DNA of 64,000 nucleotides from Owenweeksia sp964619125 (GTDB taxonomy: Bacteria > Bacteroidota > Bacteroidia > Flavobacteriales > Schleiferiaceae), in assembly GCA_964619125.1 (NCBI GenBank), contig CAZUCA010000008.1, positions 1-64,000 on the forward strand, read 5' to 3'. Under the pieces are notes generated by a model. It was not told where the DNA came from. It made no database searches and saw nothing but the letters and a program-made list of their open reading frames with translations. Of the stretch, positions 1-8,288 are shown piece after piece. How positions within the stretch are numbered: position 1 is the stretch's first letter; every line of letters starts with the position of its first letter. The translations under genes and the position numbers were made by a program.

Positions 1-1031
1 TTCCTACCGTAAAAGTCTTTGATAAAAACCTCAACCAGCTGTGGTATAAGTCACTAGCTGTTCCGGCTAAAGAAAGTTTTCTCACCGTCGTTTCACTAAC
101 TGTGTCCAATGAGGGAGATGTTTTTCTGCTGACGCTAAACAAGGACCGGAAAATCAAGCACGAACTGGCCAGTGATAATTACCACCTCTATCACGTTAAT
201 AAAGAAGGCATTGACCAGGTTTATGACCTTAGCCAACTGGGAGTGGTGGTTCACTTCGGAAAACTTTACTGCGATGTGGATGGAAAGTTGCTGTTTTTCG
301 GCTTGAGTGGTAATGATGAAGACCATGCTCTCGCTACCGCTTTCCTCAGCTTCGATCTTCAATCCAAGAAACTTTTAAAAAGCAGACTTGAAAACCTAAC
401 AGAAGCGCAACAGAAAAGTCTGTCCGAACGCTCACGGGATGTCATTAATAATTTTGTCACATGGGGCAGAGGTTATCACCGGCTCAAGTTTGGCGAACTT
501 TACCATTGGGGAAATGGCATATACACTATTCTGGCAGAACATTATTATTTTCATGGCAGGTCCAAACACGGCCCGATAGAAGCCGAAGCCTGGGAAATTC
601 ACTCCTTCACCGTTGATTCAATGGGTAAGCCCATTTCAAGTATCGTACTTAATAAAAAAACCTACGGTAGCAATGACAATAGCACGCCTTATGGGAATCT
701 CCGGGGGTACATTGCCCAGAAAGTGGGTAAGGAGTTGGTATTACTATATAATTTTCCTCCAAATAAAATTAACGAGTTATCGTCAGGGGAATTGACATTT
801 GATGACTTAAATTTATACAGAACACCCACTTTATTAGAAGCCAGGGTTAATCAGATCAATGGTAAGGTTAAATATTCCGCTTTTATAGATGACACTCTAC
901 AGGAGGAAACCAAAAATGGAAGCTATTTTGATCCGGAGGAATACATAAGGATAGGTAGTCATACCTATATTGGGGAACTCCACAGAATTCCCGGTTTTTG
1001 GTTTTATCGTTTTGAAATCAGCGCAAACTAA
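1..1031 (+). CDS. Hypothetical protein, 5' end outside window
   Basis: The reading frame is open without a stop from base 3 to the stop at 1029-1031. The first possible start inside the window is a GTG at 102, but the 33 codons before it are also open and look coding (for example ..VFDKNLNQLWYKSLAV..), so the gene almost certainly begins upstream and this is a C-terminal part of at least 340 residues. The sequence is soluble in character, with alternating hydrophobic and polar residues and many aromatic residues, suggesting beta structure. I see no membrane segment or T9SS sorting domain at the C-terminus, which ends FWFYRFEISAN. I do not recognise the family. The next gene is on the opposite strand, so this is the last gene of its transcript. 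Confidence 0.75.
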   Translation, partial: PTVKVFDKNLNQLWYKSLAVPAKESFLTVVSLTVSNEGDVFLLTLNKDRKIKHELASDNYHLYHVNKEGIDQVYDLSQLGVVVHFGKLYCDVDGKLLFFGLSGNDEDHALATAFLSFDLQSKKLLKSRLENLTEAQQKSLSERSRDVINNFVTWGRGYHRLKFGELYHWGNGIYTILAEHYYFHGRSKHGPIEAEAWEIHSFTVDSMGKPISSIVLNKKTYGSNDNSTPYGNLRGYIAQKVGKELVLLYNFPPNKINELSSGELTFDDLNLYRTPTLLEARVNQINGKVKYSAFIDDTLQEETKNGSYFDPEEYIRIGSHTYIGELHRIPGFWFYRFEISAN

Positions 1032-1096
1032 CAGCTACCTCCCTGTTTTACTGTAGGCAGAGCGGCTTTTTACTGAATATGTTTGGTCAGCAATGC

Positions 1097-1528
1097 CTAT
1101 TGAAATATAAGTGTGCTTAAGCTCCATACGTCAAGGGTGAGTAGCCCCAGTGCCTGCCACCACACTGCGAAGGCAAAACCCTCCCACATCAGAGAATGAC
1201 CCCTGACTCTTTGCCTGAACAACAGTAGCCCCACCAGACCATAGCCCATATCCAGTAATACATTTGCGCACAGCATTGAGCAAACATGATGCAGGTGTTG
1301 CTCGTAGCTTCCAGGAATTTGGCCTTTAATATGCCACCGTAGCCACCACAATATGATGATATCGACCAAAACCCAGCTGCTGGTCATCAGGGCATACCAG
1401 CACCCACACCGCCCTCCCCACAGGAGGGCAATGACCGCTATGACTAAAGAAAGTCCGCAAAAGCACCCAAGCAACCAGAGATGCCTCTCCAGCAGATAAG
1501 TCACCGGGGTTAAGTCTAGTATCGTCAC
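1097..1528 (-). CDS. Small four-helix membrane protein (DUF6992-like)
   Basis: A 143-residue protein with four predicted membrane segments at about residues 19-38, 42-62, 83-104 and 117-138, and only short loops. The pattern (MTSSWVLVDIIILWWL, then LCANVLLDMGYGLVGLLL, then a final GFAFAVWWQALGLLTLD segment) resembles small uncharacterised Bacteroidota membrane proteins of the DUF6992 type. That family match is from memory and moderate. It is a single gene read away from the secreted protein at 1626, with a shared 97-nt upstream region. No function can be assigned from the sequence; it is presumably an inner-membrane protein. Confidence 0.7.
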   Translation of the reverse strand: MTILDLTPVTYLLERHLWLLGCFCGLSLVIAVIALLWGGRCGCWYALMTSSWVLVDIIILWWLRWHIKGQIPGSYEQHLHHVCSMLCANVLLDMGYGLVGLLLFRQRVRGHSLMWEGFAFAVWWQALGLLTLDVWSLSTLIFQ

Positions 1529-1625
1529 ATAAACAAGCTTCCCTATAAAGGTATTAGTATATCACGGCTTTCTTTAGTGCTGTTAAAACCGTAGCTTTAG
1601 TTAGCCAATCAAAACCAGCTTTAAG

Positions 1626-2444
1626 ATGCGCTTTCTTACCCTTTTAATTTTGCTCTTGTATGGCAGCCTCGCTGCTCAGAAGTTGAATCTGGAGGTTAAA
1701 GAAGATGAAATTCTGATCGACGGTGTGAAAACGGCAGTGCAAACTGCCACCGTAATTGGCAATGTGGATGACTTCAAGGATATCTACCGCAATTTTTGCA
1801 AAAAGGAAATTGATGTTAAAGTCAGCCGCAAAGGCGACAAACTTACCGCCAACAAAGTGGTGGTCAACCAGATTACCGACAAAAGAGGTGATCTCATTCT
1901 CTATCTCTACCCGGTAGAAGACAAGGTAACTTTTAACCTCGCCTTTAAACTGGGTTACGATGTATATATTAATTCCCGTAAGTTTCCGGAAGAAGCCAAA
2001 AATCTCCGCGATTTCACTACCTATTTTCTCAGTCATTATTACTACGATTACCTTGACGATTTTATTGACAAGGAGGAGAAACAGATAAAGGGCCTGAAGA
2101 AGGAGTTAAAATCAGCCCGCAAAGAGATCAGGAAAAGTGAAAGAAGGGCCACCAAACTGGAGCGTAAAATTGCTTACCGTGAAGTGAGGCTGGACCGCAC
2201 TCAGGCCGACCTCAACGATGCCGAAGATCAGGAGCAAAAGTCCAAACTGCTGGAAAAAACCAATGAGCTCAAGGAGGAAATCAGGGAATACAAAGCTGAG
2301 CTCCGCAGCCAGCAGCAACCACGGGGAGAGCAGGAAGGCATCATCGCCTCTCTGGAGCCCAAAATCAATAAAATGGAGGAAACCCTGGCCCGGCATCGGC
2401 TGATGTACCTGGAGGCCCGTGACCGCGTAAAGAGCTATAATTAG
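1626..2444 (+). CDS. Secreted coiled-coil protein, unknown function
   Basis: A 272-residue protein. Residues 1-17 form a signal peptide (MRFLTLLILLLYGSLAAQ) with a likely signal peptidase I site after the Ala. Residues about 18-140 form a globular, mixed alpha/beta domain. From about residue 143 to the end the chain is rich in Lys, Glu and Arg with heptad-like hydrophobic spacing (KQIKGLKKELKSARKEIRK), which indicates a long coiled coil. It has no T9SS sorting domain and no lipobox, so a periplasmic location is most likely. I do not recognise the family. It is a monocistronic gene between the divergent membrane protein and menB, about 200 nt before the latter. Confidence 0.8.
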   Translation: MRFLTLLILLLYGSLAAQKLNLEVKEDEILIDGVKTAVQTATVIGNVDDFKDIYRNFCKKEIDVKVSRKGDKLTANKVVVNQITDKRGDLILYLYPVEDKVTFNLAFKLGYDVYINSRKFPEEAKNLRDFTTYFLSHYYYDYLDDFIDKEEKQIKGLKKELKSARKEIRKSERRATKLERKIAYREVRLDRTQADLNDAEDQEQKSKLLEKTNELKEEIREYKAELRSQQQPRGEQEGIIASLEPKINKMEETLARHRLMYLEARDRVKSYN

Positions 2445-2647
2445 CCCGCTCTCCATTGACACTGCCCAGGCCCCTGCAGATAAATTTTTGACGGATCCGT
2501 CGTCTGTAGCGGGTTTTAAGCTTTTGAGCCCACTTTCCGAGCTGCAAATGCTTTGCTCATCCCAAGCTGGCTTCAATCATGACTTCTTCCGCCTAATGAA
2601 AATCTCTCCCTAACTTAGCCGCTCTTTTTACCAAAGCAGACTAAGAA

Positions 2648-3490
2648 ATGAGCAGCATAAACTGGAAAACCGTAAAGGAATACGAAGACATTACCTATAA
2701 AAAAGCTAATGGCGTGGCCCGCATTGCCTTTAATCGTCCGGAGGTGCGCAACGCCTTCCGACCAAAGACCGTGGCCGAACTCTTTGATGCTTTTATTGAT
2801 GCGCGTGAAGATCTGGACATTGGGGTGGTGCTCTTTAGCGGCGAAGGTCCCTCGGCCAAAGACGGTGGCTGGGCCTTTTGCAGTGGCGGTGATCAGCGCG
2901 CCCGTGGCCACCAGGGCTATGTTGACGACGAAGGGGTTCCCCGCCTCAACATTCTTGAAGTGCAGCGTATTATCCGCTTTATGAGCAAACCGGTTATCTG
3001 TGTAGTGCCCGGCTGGGCCGTTGGCGGTGGTCACAGCTTGCACGTGGTCTGTGACCTTACCCTGGCCAGTAAGGAGCACGCTATTTTTAAGCAAACCGAT
3101 GCCGACGTTACCAGTTTTGACGGCGGCTATGGCTCTGCTTACCTGGCCAAAATGGTGGGCCAGAAGCGGGCACGGGAAATTTTCTTCCTCGGTCGCAATT
3201 ACTCCGCCCAGGAGGCCTATGAAATGGGAATGGTAAATGCCGTAATCCCGCATGATGATTTGGAGGATACCGCCTACCAGTGGGCCCAGGAAATTCTGCA
3301 GAAATCACCCACCTCTATTAAAATGCTGAAATTTGCCTTTAACCTTACCGACGACGGTATGGTAGGGCAGCAGGTGTTTGCCGGCGAAGCCACCCGACTG
3401 GCCTATATGACCGATGAGGCCAAGGAAGGCCGCAATGCCTTTTTGGAAAAGCGCAAACCCGATTTCAAGAATATTAAACGTATTCCTTAG
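2648..3490 (+). CDS. menB: 1,4-dihydroxy-2-naphthoyl-CoA synthase
   Basis: Cytoplasmic crotonase-family enzyme of menaquinone synthesis, closing the second ring of the naphthoquinone from o-succinylbenzoyl-CoA. The 280 residues are the normal length. Diagnostic pieces are CSGGDQRARG (about 78-87), the oxyanion-hole region PGWAVGGGHS (121-130) and QTDADVTSFDGGYGS (149-163). At position 151 there is Asp where E. coli MenB has a Gly that binds bicarbonate. An Asp at this point is the hallmark of the bicarbonate-independent (type II) enzymes such as that of Mycobacterium tuberculosis. No other men gene is in the window. A hairpin terminator lies 30 nt past the stop, so it is probably transcribed alone. 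Confidence 0.96.
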   Translation: MSSINWKTVKEYEDITYKKANGVARIAFNRPEVRNAFRPKTVAELFDAFIDAREDLDIGVVLFSGEGPSAKDGGWAFCSGGDQRARGHQGYVDDEGVPRLNILEVQRIIRFMSKPVICVVPGWAVGGGHSLHVVCDLTLASKEHAIFKQTDADVTSFDGGYGSAYLAKMVGQKRAREIFFLGRNYSAQEAYEMGMVNAVIPHDDLEDTAYQWAQEILQKSPTSIKMLKFAFNLTDDGMVGQQVFAGEATRLAYMTDEAKEGRNAFLEKRKPDFKNIKRIP

Positions 3491-3519
3491 GAAACCTTTC
3501 TTATTTACATTTTTAACTT

Positions 3520-3556
3520 AAGCAGCTGTTTCGCCTGAGGCAGCTGCTTTTCCATT
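3520..3556 (+). terminator. Probable intrinsic terminator of menB
   Basis: A 9-bp perfect stem (AAGCAGCTG at 3520-3528 and CAGCTGCTT at 3541-3549) with a 12-nt loop, followed by an imperfect T-rich stretch. It lies between menB and the next gene, whose start is only 18 nt further on. Confidence 0.65.
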
Positions 3557-3573
3557 TTAAAACACATCTTAAA

Positions 3574-3909
3574 ATGAGTACACTCATACGCTGGCAGGAT
3601 TTTCAGAAAATAGAAATGCGTGTTGGTACGGTGCTGGAGGCAGCCTTATTTAAAGAGGCGCACAAACCGGCCCTGAAATTACTGATTGACTTCGGGGACT
3701 ATGGCTGCAAAAAATCGTCCGCTCAAATAACTGACTATTACAAACCTCAGGATTTACTGGGCCGTCAGGTAGTAGCGGTAGTGAATTTCCCGGCCAAGCA
3801 AATAGGGCCGCTCATGAGTGAGTGCCTGGTGCTGGGCGCCGAAACCGAGGCCGGCATCATCCTGCTGGCGCCGGAGCAACAAGCACCCAATGGCAGTCGC
3901 ATTGGCTAG
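3574..3909 (+). CDS. csaA: CsaA-type tRNA-binding protein
   Basis: A 111-residue stand-alone tRNA-binding (EMAP/Arc1p-like OB-fold) domain, the usual length for CsaA. Typical parts are the N-terminal DFQKIEMRVGTVLEA (the strand that starts the OB fold), LKLLIDFGDYGCKKSSAQIT, and LLGRQVVAVVNFPAKQIGPLMSECLVLGA. Known CsaA proteins form dimers, bind the outside corner of tRNA, and were first described as having export-chaperone activity. The real role in this organism is open. The start is a clear ATG. The following gene begins 88 nt downstream, and I see no terminator between them. Confidence 0.93.
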   Translation: MSTLIRWQDFQKIEMRVGTVLEAALFKEAHKPALKLLIDFGDYGCKKSSAQITDYYKPQDLLGRQVVAVVNFPAKQIGPLMSECLVLGAETEAGIILLAPEQQAPNGSRIG

Positions 3910-3997
3910 CGCTTCAAACTTTAACATTCTATTGACATTGGCTCCCAATAACTTAATCCTTTCTTTCGTTATTTTAGAGCAACTCAATTCCGTTAAG

Positions 3998-4612
3998 ATG
4001 AAAAAGCTCTTTCTTCCTTTTCTACTTGTTTTGGCCGGGCTGGGCCTCTCCTTCAAAGGGGGTGATATGCTTGCCGTGGGTGATAAAGCTCCCCTGGTGG
4101 ACTATAAAATGACAGATGTGGTAAGTGGCAAATCACTCAGCTTAAATGAGCTTAAGCAGGAACAGGGCCTACTGGTTATTTTTTCCTGTAATACCTGTCC
4201 TTTTGTATTGGGCTGGGAAGATCAATACCCGGAGTTACAACGCCTGGCCACCAGCCTTAATGTTGGGATGGTGCTGGTAAACAGTAATGAAGCCAAGCGC
4301 AAGGGCGACGATTCGCCCGCCGCCATGAAGGCACACCACCAGGAAGCGGGTTACCAAAGCCCATATGTAATTGACAAGGACCACAAACTTGCGGATGCTA
4401 TGGGGGCAGCCACCACGCCCCATGTGTTTCTCTACGACAAAGATTTAAAGTTGGTGTACCGGGGTTCCATCAACGACAAATACGAAAAGCGCGGCGAAGA
4501 GCCTTCCCAGTTTTACCTGATAAAAGCATTGGAGGCCCTGGCCAATGGCAAGGCCATCGATCCGGCTACCACGCGGCAAATAGGATGCTCGATCAAGCGC
4601 GTAAAAGTTTAA
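3998..4612 (+). CDS. Exported thioredoxin-like (redoxin) protein with CxxC
   Basis: I chose the ATG at 3998 because it opens a normal signal peptide (MKKLFLPFLLVLAGLGLSF). The frame is open further upstream, but there it overlaps csaA in another frame and has no signal. The 204-residue product is a thioredoxin-fold protein of the AhpC/TSA-redoxin type: AVGDKAPLVDYKMTDVVSGK (about 26-45), then the redox motif CNTC at 64-67 (FSCNTCPFVLGW), the cis-Pro region TTPHVFLYD and a C-terminal IGCSIK with a third cysteine (about 197). Related proteins have the same CxxC and final GCSIK. It probably acts on thiols in the periplasm or at the outer face of the membrane; the substrate is unknown. A strong terminator follows. 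Confidence 0.88.
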   Translation: MKKLFLPFLLVLAGLGLSFKGGDMLAVGDKAPLVDYKMTDVVSGKSLSLNELKQEQGLLVIFSCNTCPFVLGWEDQYPELQRLATSLNVGMVLVNSNEAKRKGDDSPAAMKAHHQEAGYQSPYVIDKDHKLADAMGAATTPHVFLYDKDLKLVYRGSINDKYEKRGEEPSQFYLIKALEALANGKAIDPATTRQIGCSIKRVKV

Positions 4613-4635
4613 TTTCAGTAACAGATAATTGGTTC

Positions 4636-4666
4636 AGGGCCCCGGCTAAAGCCAGGGCCCTTTTGT
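4636..4666 (+). terminator. Intrinsic terminator after the redoxin gene
   Basis: Stem AGGGCCC/GGGCCCT (4636-4642 and 4655-4661), one mismatch, then GGC/GCC with a TAAA loop, followed by TTTTGTTTTA. It lies 23 nt after the stop codon at 4612. Confidence 0.85.
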
Positions 4667-4868
4667 TTTACTTTTTCAGTAGGCTGCTACCTAAACCGGA
4701 TAGGATGGATCGTTTAGGCTGGTGTGAAAAATTTCAAAGCAGCCCCGGCGGCAGCTAGTGCCAGCTAGCTGAAAAGGGCAGCGAACTTGGATCCCCCAGT
4801 GCGATTCTTGTCGACAAGGGTGCCAGCCAAGAACGGGAAGCAATATTACCCCCTGATGCAGGGCTAGG

Positions 4869-5681
4869 TTAAAACTTTTCAATCAGTTGCACAAAGAGGT
4901 CGCTTAGCACCCCATCCGCCGAACCTGCCACCTCAATAATTTCCTCAATGTTTACCGGTTTCAGGTTATCGGGGTCACACTCGTCGGTAATAACGGAAAC
5001 GGCCATTACGGGCAGTCCCATATGATTGGCTACAATCACCTCTGGTACCGTACTCATACCCACCAGATCAGCGCCAATAATTTTCAGGTAGCGGTATTCG
5101 GCCCTGGTTTCGAGATTTGGCCCACTTACCGAAGCATACACTCCCGATTTTAAGGTAGTGCCATTACCGCTTGCAATTTCGCTTATCATGCGGCTCAAAG
5201 CAGGACTGTAAGGCTGGCTCATATCCGGAAAACGAGGCCCCAAAGCTTCTTCATTAGCTCCCCGCAATGGATTTTCAGGCTGTAGGTTGATGTGGTCTTC
5301 GATCAGTACCAAATCTCCCTTTTTAAGATCGAGATTAACCCCCCCGGCCGCATTACTTATCAGCAGGTGCTTTATCCCCAGCTGCTGTAAAACCCTTACC
5401 GGAAAAGTAATTTCCTTCATTGAATAGCCCTCGTAGTAATGAAAACGACCCTGCATGGCCACCACTTTTTTACCGCCACAACGACCTAAGATAAGATGGC
5501 CGGCATGATACTCCATGGTGGCCACCGGAAAGTGTGGAATCTGGGCGTAATTGATTTTTGCCTCCACCTCAATTTTATCGAGAAAGCGCGCCAGCCCCGT
5601 GCCAAGCACTACGCCTACATCGGCCCCATCGTAACCTTTCCGCTTTAAATATGCTGTAGCTTCATCAATTTCTCGGGTCAT
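4869..5681 (-). CDS. punA: Purine nucleoside phosphorylase
   Basis: A 270-residue trimeric-class (PNP/MTAP family) phosphorylase that splits purine (deoxy)nucleosides with phosphate to base and (deoxy)ribose-1-phosphate in the cytoplasm. Visible signatures are VVLGTGLARFLD near residue 24, YHAGHLILG, GRFHYYEGYS, LISNAAGG (phosphate and ribose site), the family signature ETRAEYRYLKIIGADLVGMSTVPEV and the purine-site loop SVITDECDP. The gene starts inside the end of the upstream DUF2064 gene (ATGA overlap at 5678-5681), so the two are translationally coupled. Whether the enzyme prefers guanosine/inosine or methylthioadenosine cannot be decided here. Confidence 0.95.
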   Translation of the reverse strand: MTREIDEATAYLKRKGYDGADVGVVLGTGLARFLDKIEVEAKINYAQIPHFPVATMEYHAGHLILGRCGGKKVVAMQGRFHYYEGYSMKEITFPVRVLQQLGIKHLLISNAAGGVNLDLKKGDLVLIEDHINLQPENPLRGANEEALGPRFPDMSQPYSPALSRMISEIASGNGTTLKSGVYASVSGPNLETRAEYRYLKIIGADLVGMSTVPEVIVANHMGLPVMAVSVITDECDPDNLKPVNIEEIIEVAGSADGVLSDLFVQLIEKF

Positions 5682-6277
5682 AGAATGTTGAATTTTTGAA
5701 GATCCTCCTTGGTATTGAGGACACTGAGTTCTCTGAGCTCCGCAAAGCTTATATTTTTTTTGCGTAGTTCGGCCATCATCTGGCTATAGACACTCTCCGT
5801 GCTCCACCTGATCTCTTCAAAAATATCCTTAAATTCCGTTAATCCCAGCAAATAAAAGCCACCATCGGTAGAGGGCCCGATTACTGCTTCCTTCTTATTG
5901 AGAGCGGAAAAGGCTTCCTGCAATATTTCTGCATTGAGTTCGGGACACTCAGCCCCGATAATTACCACCTTTTTAAAACCATGCTTAAAAGCTTCCCGGA
6001 AGGCGTGTTCCATGCGCTTACCCAAATCGCCTTCCCCCTGCGATTTTTTTTCAAATTCGCTGGTGTCCCAGCCGTCATTTTCCTCTATTGAAGCCTTATA
6101 CCAAAGCCAGCGTGGCCAACCCCCGGCCAAAGCCGCCTCTCTCAATACTTCCAGCATGCGCTGATACACCTTAAGGGCTTGTTCAACCCCCACTTCCCTG
6201 GCCAGGCGCGATTTCACCTTACCCCGGCGGGGATTATTAATAAAGATCATTAGAAGTTCTCCAGAGCTATCGGCCAT
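5678..6277 (-). CDS. DUF2064 / TIGR04282-type glycosyltransferase
   Basis: A 199-residue GT-A-fold protein of the DUF2064 family (TIGR04282, named for arsenosugar-type glycosyltransfer). It shows the nucleotide-binding N-terminus MIFINNPRRGKVKSRLAREVG, GDLGKRMEHAF, the metal-site-like GAECPELN (in place of the more common GTDCP) and GPSTDGGFYLLGL. Proteins of this family are often next to other sugar or arsenic genes, but no arsenic gene is visible here. Its only close partner is the purine nucleoside phosphorylase, which it overlaps by 4 nt. The pairing suggests a link to ribose-1-phosphate or nucleoside use, but that is inference. The start ATG at 6277 gives an 8-residue lead before the conserved part. 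Confidence 0.85.
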   Translation of the reverse strand: MADSSGELLMIFINNPRRGKVKSRLAREVGVEQALKVYQRMLEVLREAALAGGWPRWLWYKASIEENDGWDTSEFEKKSQGEGDLGKRMEHAFREAFKHGFKKVVIIGAECPELNAEILQEAFSALNKKEAVIGPSTDGGFYLLGLTEFKDIFEEIRWSTESVYSQMMAELRKKNISFAELRELSVLNTKEDLQKFNIL

Positions 6278-6448
6278 CTCCCAAAATTTTATGTAGTTAA
6301 TACTACGTTTTGCCCGGTCATCGGGTTCTGGTCAAGGGCATTTTCAGTCAATTTTGAGGACTATGGCCATATGGATATCATCAGGCCTGATGGGAAAGCC
6401 CCGATTCACAACAGTAAGACTGAGAAGGTGTTGAGCAGGCTGAGAGGC

Positions 6449-6889
6449 CTAGGAAGTTACCATCCGGTCGATGACTTCATTCAGTTTAGCCATTTCAATG
6501 GGCTTGGTGAGATAATGATCCATGCCCGCCTCTAAAAAGCGCTCTTCATCGCCAGGCATGGCATTGGCAGTAAGGGCTACAATAAAGGGGGCCTTTTCAG
6601 CCAGCTCATTTTTGATCATTGCGGTGGCGGTGATGCCATCCATTACCGGCATTTGCACATCCATAAAAACAATATCGTAGGAATTGTTGCGCACTTCCTC
6701 AAGTGCTTCTTCGCCGTTTGATACTATTTTGAGATCCTGGCCAAGCTTAGAAAAAAGCATACTTGCCAGCTTTTGGTTAATCAGGTTATCCTCCGCCATT
6801 AATATGCGGGGCTCTTCACCAGTTATATTGGAAGTAATCTCTTGATCGGTCACAGCAGTATTTGTTCTTTCAGTAGGGTGTTGCTTCAT
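6449..6889 (-). CDS. Single-domain response regulator (CheY-like receiver)
   Basis: A 146-residue receiver domain with no output domain. The acidic pocket is E33-D34 (LMAEDNLINQKLA), the phospho-acceptor is D77 (FMDVQMPVMDG), the switch residue is T107 (ALTANAM) and the conserved lysine is K129 (LTKP). The first 27 residues are a polar, Thr- and Glu-rich leader. The EDN and NQKLA motifs are typical of receiver domains found attached to hybrid histidine kinases, so this may be the target of a phosphorelay encoded elsewhere. There is no kinase gene in the window and both neighbours are unrelated. Confidence 0.93.
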   Translation of the reverse strand: MKQHPTERTNTAVTDQEITSNITGEEPRILMAEDNLINQKLASMLFSKLGQDLKIVSNGEEALEEVRNNSYDIVFMDVQMPVMDGITATAMIKNELAEKAPFIVALTANAMPGDEERFLEAGMDHYLTKPIEMAKLNEVIDRMVTS

Positions 6890-7133
6890 GGTTAAGGTTT
6901 AATGGTTGGGTTTTGTTCCTACACTTCTGCTGATATTAACACCTGTTAAAAAATCACGGTTGAAAAAAAAATCGACCCCAAAATTTTGTTGTCACTTCTA
7001 TTGTTCGGTCAGCAGCAGTATAAGGCTTGTGAAATTAAATTAAAAGTGGCAGACCCGCAAGAATATGACCCGCTAAATGTACTCATAATCAAAACGCTAT
7101 GCGCAAAACCTGCGCTATTCAAGGGATTGCAAC

Positions 7134-8177
7134 TTATAAAGAGTAAACCCGCCCCGGTAAACTACGCACCACTCCCTTTAATTCGAGCGACATCAACACC
7201 TGCAGAGCCCGACTGGAAGAGTGGCTGGTAAGGCTGCAAAGTTGGTCCAATTCAAGCCGTCCTTCACTCTCTTTTAAGGTCTTCACAAAGAACTTTTCAA
7301 CATCTGAAAGTTCATCAAGAAGCAAACTTTGCTGGGGTGATTTCACTGATGACTCTGCTTCCCATCCCAGCAGATACTTCAGGTCCTCCACTGAGTTAAT
7401 CAGCGCGGCCTGATTGGTGCGGATGAGGAAATTACAGCCTTCGGAAAAAGGATCAGAAAGCCGACCGGGCACCGCAAAAACATCGCGATTATAGCTGTTG
7501 GCCAACCGGGCAGTGATAAGCGCCCCCCCGCTGCGGGCGGCCTCCACCACCACCACGGCATCCGCAACACCCGCCACAATGCGGTTACGCTTCGGGAAGT
7601 TTTCACGATCAGGCTTAGTGTTGCTCAAAAACTCAGTAAGGAGTCCCCCCCGGGCTTCCATTTTTTGGGCCAGAGACCAGTGTTGCGAGGGATAGATCCG
7701 GTCAAGGCCATGACCGAGCACTGCTACGGTGGGCAGGCCGTACTGAAGAGCGGCCTTATGGGAAGCGGCATCAATACCATAGGCCAGGCCACTTACCACC
7801 AGCGGGTTAAAAGGAGCCAGCTCTGCGATAAAATTCTGGCAGAAACCACGGCCGTAATCGGTAGCGCGTCGGGTGCCCACCACGGCAATTACCTGCCGCA
7901 AATTAAGCCCGGCATTACCACGATAATAGAGCATAACCGGGCCATCTTCACAATGCCTGAGGCGGCGCGGATAATCATCATCAAGAAAATACAGGGGCCT
8001 TACAGCCTGGTCTTCAATAAAGCGCAATTCCTTTTCTGCACGCTTCAGAGCCTCAGCACTACTGAAATTTTTGATGATGCCCTTGCCTATTCCCGGCACT
8101 TTGGCCAGCAAGCGCTTCTTTTCATTCAATACACCCTCGGCACTGCCACAATGGGCAATAAGGTTTTTGGCCAGCAC
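7134..8177 (-). CDS. dprA: DNA-processing protein DprA (start uncertain)
   Basis: Cytoplasmic DprA/Smf, which loads RecA on incoming single-stranded DNA in natural transformation. The DprA Rossmann domain is complete: AVVGTRRATDYGRG, VSGLAYGIDAASHKAAL, TVAVLGHGLDRIYP, GGLLTEF, FPKRNRIVAG and SGGALITARLA. A C-terminal winged-helix domain (about 290-347) follows. The first normal start codon is a GTG at 8177, giving 347 residues. However, the conserved DprA N-terminus (..LVYRIAITLLPGIGPV..) continues in frame upstream to about 8225, with a stop only at 8259-8261, and that stretch has no ATG, GTG or TTG. The real start is therefore either a rare codon (ATC or ATT) or there is a one-base frame break; see the finding. 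Confidence 0.93.
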   Translation of the reverse strand: MLAKNLIAHCGSAEGVLNEKKRLLAKVPGIGKGIIKNFSSAEALKRAEKELRFIEDQAVRPLYFLDDDYPRRLRHCEDGPVMLYYRGNAGLNLRQVIAVVGTRRATDYGRGFCQNFIAELAPFNPLVVSGLAYGIDAASHKAALQYGLPTVAVLGHGLDRIYPSQHWSLAQKMEARGGLLTEFLSNTKPDRENFPKRNRIVAGVADAVVVVEAARSGGALITARLANSYNRDVFAVPGRLSDPFSEGCNFLIRTNQAALINSVEDLKYLLGWEAESSVKSPQQSLLLDELSDVEKFFVKTLKESEGRLELDQLCSLTSHSSSRALQVLMSLELKGVVRSLPGRVYSL

Positions 8178-8288
8178 CGGCCCGATGCCGGGGAGCAGGG
8201 TAATTGCAATCCGATAGACTAACTCAGGATGTAAGCTGCTAGGTTTGATGGTTGGCGTTTACTACCATCAATTTACACAATCCTGCCC

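Noticed and set aside
4691..4882. 63-codon open frame on the minus strand between the redoxin gene and purine nucleoside phosphorylase
   Set aside because: Unusual composition with scattered Cys and Trp, no upstream signal, and it runs into the phosphorylase gene in another frame; treated as non-coding.
6293..6306. Palindrome GTAGT-TAAT-ACTAC upstream of the DUF2064 gene
   Set aside because: 5-bp arms only, and no regulator gene nearby; could be chance in AT-rich sequence.
6986..7231. Open frame of 81 codons on the plus strand before and inside dprA
   Set aside because: The second half is antisense to the dprA 3' end, the peptide has no family likeness, and there is no promoter-like sequence in front.
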